Shown: positions 60,692 to 64,000 of the stretch, piece after piece | Layout of the letters: every line of letters starts with the position of its first letter | Numbering within the stretch: the stretch's first letter is position 1 | Origin: Methanospirillum stamsii | GTDB taxonomy: Archaea; Halobacteriota; Methanomicrobia; Methanomicrobiales; Methanospirillaceae | Assembly: GCF_003173335.1 (NCBI RefSeq) | Contig: NZ_QGMZ01000006.1 | Coordinates: 62,001-126,000, forward strand | Length of the DNA: 64,000 nucleotides | Direction: 5' to 3' | The notes under the pieces: model-generated | Databases searched by the model: none | What the model was told of the DNA's origin: nothing | What the model saw: only the letters and a program-made list of their open reading frames with translations | Program-made: the position numbers and the translations under genes

Positions 60692-61621
60692 ATGAGCCCC
60701 CTAAAGAGCCAAAAAACAGCTTCCGTAAATGCACAAAGCCCGTCCAGGGTAACTACCTCAAGGGAGCCATACCTGAAAAAATTTTATTATACCTTACTAG
60801 TCCTGATTTTACTCTGCATTATCTTTTTTTCTCTGATTTCAGTCATCGTATCAGTATTTATTCTGGATACCTTCCAGTCAATTGAAGAAAAAGATATGGA
60901 ATCCAGGATGAATCGTTTTTCAGAAAATCTTAATAATTCTATCGCATATGTGGGAAAAACAGTGGCAGATTATGCAGTATGGGACGATATGGCACGGTTT
61001 ACCGAAGGGTCCTATCCTGCTTTTTCAAATGAGGGGATGAGTCAGGATTCATTCAAAGCAATAGGAATAGATATTGTAGCGATTTTGAATGATTCAGGAG
61101 ATATCATCTATGAAGATGACTACACCAATCCGGTCGGGGATAAGTTTCCTTTGCAACCGGTATTGTCAGGTTACATACAAAGTCAAAGCCCCCTTGTCCA
61201 AAATGACGAAAACATTACCGGTTTAACATCCCTTGTTTTCCATACCAAGAATACATCAGGGATTTTAGTGTCTCACCCGGTCCAATATCACACAACGGGT
61301 ACCGACGGGGAGGGATATGTTATCATGGGAAGATATTTCCATCCGGCGTATCTTCAGGAGTTATCCATAATTCTGGATGAACCGGCATTCCTGGCGGATA
61401 AATGCAAAGTGGAACAATTATTCCCTATCCAGGATGAACACCCCGGACAAAGAAGTATTTCAACCCAGGTAATAAACGAGAGTGCCATCGCTTCATACCT
61501 GAAAATTCCTGATCCGTTAAGTAAAGAGACCACGTATTTCGGGGTAATATATCCAAGAAAACTGTATCAGGAAGGCCTGTCCACCCTTACTTCTTACCTG
61601 CTGGTCATCCTGGCAGTATGA
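60692..61621 (+). CDS. CHASE4-domain membrane fragment, N-terminal half of split sensor
   Basis: The 309-residue product has one membrane helix (~27-56, YYTLLVLILLCIIFFSLISVIV) and an extracellular CHASE4 domain (~60-290, SIAYVGKTVADYAVWDDMARF is typical). It stops at LTSYLLVILAV, in the middle of what should be the second membrane helix. The remaining half-helix MIAFSILFLFGLRFYL begins the next gene, which overlaps by ATGA. A one-base restoration would fuse the two into a normal CHASE4-PAS sensor. The start is the ATG at 60692 with CGGAG nine bases upstream. Confidence 0.7.
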   Translation: MSPLKSQKTASVNAQSPSRVTTSREPYLKKFYYTLLVLILLCIIFFSLISVIVSVFILDTFQSIEEKDMESRMNRFSENLNNSIAYVGKTVADYAVWDDMARFTEGSYPAFSNEGMSQDSFKAIGIDIVAILNDSGDIIYEDDYTNPVGDKFPLQPVLSGYIQSQSPLVQNDENITGLTSLVFHTKNTSGILVSHPVQYHTTGTDGEGYVIMGRYFHPAYLQELSIILDEPAFLADKCKVEQLFPIQDEHPGQRSISTQVINESAIASYLKIPDPLSKETTYFGVIYPRKLYQEGLSTLTSYLLVILAV

Positions 61622-63873
61622 TTGCCTTTTCAATTCTTTTTTTGTTCGGGCTCCGGTTTTACCTCGGATATGCAGATAGATCTGCAAAAATTGCCCACGA
61701 AAAAGATACATCATATCAGATGATCATTTCTGAAATCGAAGACGGATATTTCCGTGCAAACCCGGAGGGAGTTTTAGAGGCTATTAGTCCAAGTACAGTT
61801 AAAATGCTCGGACATAGTAATGTGGATGATATCATTGGAAGGCCATTATCTGATTTTTACCAAAACCCCGATGATCGGATTGTTATGAGAAACAGGTTAT
61901 TCTCTGAAAAAACCTTAAAAAACCATCCGCTTGTGTTGAAACGGAGTGATGGTTCCCTGGTGTACATCACAGCAAATGTTCATCTCATATATGCAGAAGA
62001 TGGTAAAATAACCGGTATTGAGGGTATTGCTCACGACAACACCGATGCCCTGCTGGCTGAAAAAACTCTGCATGAGGGTGAATCATTTTACCGACTGATT
62101 TTTGAAAGTGCAAATATCGGTCTTTTTCAATGCACAGCAGATGGTGTCGTGCTCTTGGTCAATCCGGTTTTTGCATTTACGTTAGGATATTCCGGACCAG
62201 ACCAGATGGTTCGGGAAAAGGTAAACCTCATCGAAACATTAGGACTTGATTCGGAGGGGTACGACCGGTTAAGAGAAGAACTGAGTTATCAGGGAGCGGT
62301 CAGAAATCTGGAAATTTCGCTGAAAAAACGGGATGAAACCCAGATATGGCTCAATATCAACGTTGTAGTCATTAAGGACTTCTCCGATCAGGCAGCGGTT
62401 TATTTTGGAACAGCCATTGATATTACTGAAAAGAAAAAGATGGAAGCCTGGCTTATTGAAAACCAGCAAAAATTCCAGAGCCTGTTTTATTTCTCACCGG
62501 TTGCCATTTTTGTATACAATACTAACGGAACTCTTATCGATTCAAATTCAGCCGCAATATCCCTTTTTGGTGCTTCGGAAAAAAGTTTGCCTGAATCTGA
62601 AAACCTCTTTTTCCGGGCATACCTCGATGATGATGAAAAAGAAGCACTGTCATCAGGAAAAGTCGTTAAAAGGGAGATACTTATGGACTTTGATACACTC
62701 AGGGAAAAATACCATATTCCTTCCTCTCATCCGGGGATACGATATCTTGACCTGATGGTAACTCCCATTCCAGGACCAGATAATCTGCCGAAATGGTTCC
62801 TGGTTCAGATAAGTGATATTACCGAACGCAAAGAAGCAGAAATTGCCAGAATTGTTGCGAATGAGCGGCTGAAAGAAGCAGAGGTTATCGCCAGACTGGG
62901 GCATTGGGAATTGGACCTCAAAAAGGACAAGCTATTCTGGTCTGATGAATTATACTCGATTTTTGAAAAGATACCCAGGCAATTCATCCCGACCTATGAT
63001 ACATTTCTCCGTATGATCCACCCTGAAGACCGGGGAATGGTGGATGAGGCATTCCAGCACCATATCAGGAATAAAATTCCCTATGATATCGTTTACCGGA
63101 TAAAACTTGCAGATAACCGGATAAAATATGTCCGTGGTATCAGTAAGACCGAATGGGATGAAGAAGGATTGGCAGTCCGTTCGGTGGGAATTATTCATGA
63201 TATCACAAACACCAGGCTGAATGAACTTGCCTTACGGGAGAGTGAACTAAAATACCGGCAAATGTTCTCCAATGTCTCTTTAGGTCTGATACTCTTTGAG
63301 TTTACTGACGAGGGAGAACCCGGTCGCATCATGGACTTAAATCCGAAAGCCCAGGAGATGTTACAAAAAACGTTATTGGAAATATTAATCGGACACAATC
63401 AGATCCAGTCCTATCTTCCCATTAGCGGATCCTCTTTTGTGAAGGATTTATCATATATTGATGCAGACATCTGTTCTTTTAAATCAGGAATTATCCGGAA
63501 TGATAATGATATTCTTCCGGTTCAGGTGACTCTGGACATATTCAGACTTGAAAAAACCGTAGTGGGACTTGCGATTCTGGAAGATATAACAATCAAAAAC
63601 CAGTATGAAGAGGAACGAATAGGACTGATTAAACAGATAGAAAAAAACCTCGCTGAATTATCTATATTAAATGATGGGGTCAGAAACCCGCTTACCGTCA
63701 TCATGCTCCTTGTAGATGAACTGGAAAAAGAGATTTCGGACCCGGTTCTTGCACAAATTAAAAACATAGATGAACTTATCAGTCAGCTGGATCAGCGATG
63801 GATTGAATCTGATAAAATATTACAGTACCTTCAAAAACATCATCATATCACATACAAAAAAGAGAAAAAATAG
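61618..63873 (+). CDS. Multi-PAS signalling protein, C-terminal half of split sensor
   Basis: The 751-residue product begins with the rest of a membrane helix, then five PAS domains in tandem (approximately 27-145, 146-275, 276-410, 411-540, 541-665; for example YQMIISEIEDGYFRANPEGV, YRLIFESANIGLFQCTADGV, FQSLFYFSPVAIFVYNTNGT, IARLGHWELDLKKDKLFWSD). A short helical C-terminal module follows with LNDGVRNPLTVIMLLVDELE, where Asp686 stands in the place of the kinase histidine. No HATPase domain follows, so it has no kinase activity of its own. It may work by protein contact. Its stop codon directly abuts the stop of the convergent peptidase gene. Confidence 0.75.
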   Translation: MIAFSILFLFGLRFYLGYADRSAKIAHEKDTSYQMIISEIEDGYFRANPEGVLEAISPSTVKMLGHSNVDDIIGRPLSDFYQNPDDRIVMRNRLFSEKTLKNHPLVLKRSDGSLVYITANVHLIYAEDGKITGIEGIAHDNTDALLAEKTLHEGESFYRLIFESANIGLFQCTADGVVLLVNPVFAFTLGYSGPDQMVREKVNLIETLGLDSEGYDRLREELSYQGAVRNLEISLKKRDETQIWLNINVVVIKDFSDQAAVYFGTAIDITEKKKMEAWLIENQQKFQSLFYFSPVAIFVYNTNGTLIDSNSAAISLFGASEKSLPESENLFFRAYLDDDEKEALSSGKVVKREILMDFDTLREKYHIPSSHPGIRYLDLMVTPIPGPDNLPKWFLVQISDITERKEAEIARIVANERLKEAEVIARLGHWELDLKKDKLFWSDELYSIFEKIPRQFIPTYDTFLRMIHPEDRGMVDEAFQHHIRNKIPYDIVYRIKLADNRIKYVRGISKTEWDEEGLAVRSVGIIHDITNTRLNELALRESELKYRQMFSNVSLGLILFEFTDEGEPGRIMDLNPKAQEMLQKTLLEILIGHNQIQSYLPISGSSFVKDLSYIDADICSFKSGIIRNDNDILPVQVTLDIFRLEKTVVGLAILEDITIKNQYEEERIGLIKQIEKNLAELSILNDGVRNPLTVIMLLVDELEKEISDPVLAQIKNIDELISQLDQRWIESDKILQYLQKHHHITYKKEKK

Positions 63874-64000
63874 TTAATATACCGGAATAAGTCCGGGATT
63901 TTCTCCGGTTATACAGGTTCCACCCTTTGGTGTAACAATAAAGGTATTCTCTATTCCAACCATCCCGACACCCGGTATTCCTTTCTTTGGTTCAAGTGCA
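63874..64000 (-). CDS. M24-family (Xaa-Pro) peptidase, C-terminal end
   Basis: The frame read leftward from the window edge encodes [19 protein letters not shown] and then [21 protein letters not shown] with the stop at 63874-63876. This is the typical C-terminal end of M24 metallopeptidases (EP...[14 protein letters not shown]), such as Xaa-Pro dipeptidases. Only 42 residues are visible. The stop touches the stop of the forward PAS gene with no base between. Confidence 0.7.
   Translation of the reverse strand, partial: ALEPKKGIPGVGMVGIENTFIVTPKGGTCITGENPGLIPVY

Overview
The window reads as chromosomal DNA of a hydrogenotrophic methanogen of the order Methanomicrobiales, most likely Methanospirillum or a close relative. 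The main pointers are a methanopterin biosynthesis gene (a DUF98 plus beta-RFAP synthase fusion), archaeal-type PEP carboxylase, AMP-forming acetyl-CoA synthetase, the corrinoid-salvage amidohydrolase CbiZ, a DUF3821 S-layer-type protein, many secreted PKD/PEGA/beta-helix proteins, and large PAS/Cache sensors. Genus assignment is inference; no rRNA or tRNA gene and no CRISPR array was seen.

Left part (1-13.6 kb): an edge-truncated unknown gene, the methanopterin gene, two close paralogues of a ~208-residue secreted protein that share promoter and 5' leader hairpin, a LctP-family permease, a shikimate-kinase-like protein, a DUF3821 surface protein, and a solute-binding lipoprotein translationally linked to a Cache-HAMP-PAS-PAS sensor whose kinase core lacks the phospho-acceptor histidine.

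Accessory island (13.6-23.3 kb): this is the most interesting stretch. It carries a PIN toxin/antitoxin pair, a frameshifted RhuM-like gene, a frameshifted Mrr-type restriction endonuclease, a compact three-gene cassette (HicB-like protein, AAA ATPase, small TOPRIM-like protein), a HEPN/MNT pair, and a coupled four-gene replication operon with a large PrimPol-helicase protein. Two degenerate copies of the 3' end of the last replication-operon gene lie directly behind the ATPase/TOPRIM cassette and behind the HEPN/MNT cassette. A perfect 20-bp direct repeat brackets the PIN/RhuM segment. Together these suggest that cassettes were repeatedly inserted at gene 3' ends of an integrated element.

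Middle (23.7-37 kb): a NosD-like beta-helix surface protein, an archaeal ATPase pseudogene with a broken P-loop, three small genes of unknown role, a DUF4143-type ATPase, an MFS exporter, a DrrAB-type ABC exporter, a CooT-type nickel-binding protein and two secreted proteins.

Right part (37-64 kb): a secreted protein built from three different tandem-repeat types; a cobalt/corrinoid area (CbiZ, CorA, BtuCDF); a TPR protein; PEP carboxylase; an RsbU-type phosphatase; an iron-dependent alcohol dehydrogenase overlapping a second His-less kinase; MntP; a TRIC channel; a Cache protein; a DUF5591 protein; acetyl-CoA synthetase with an operator-like repeat in its promoter; a CHASE4/PAS sensor split inside a transmembrane helix; and the 3' end of an M24 peptidase gene at the right edge.
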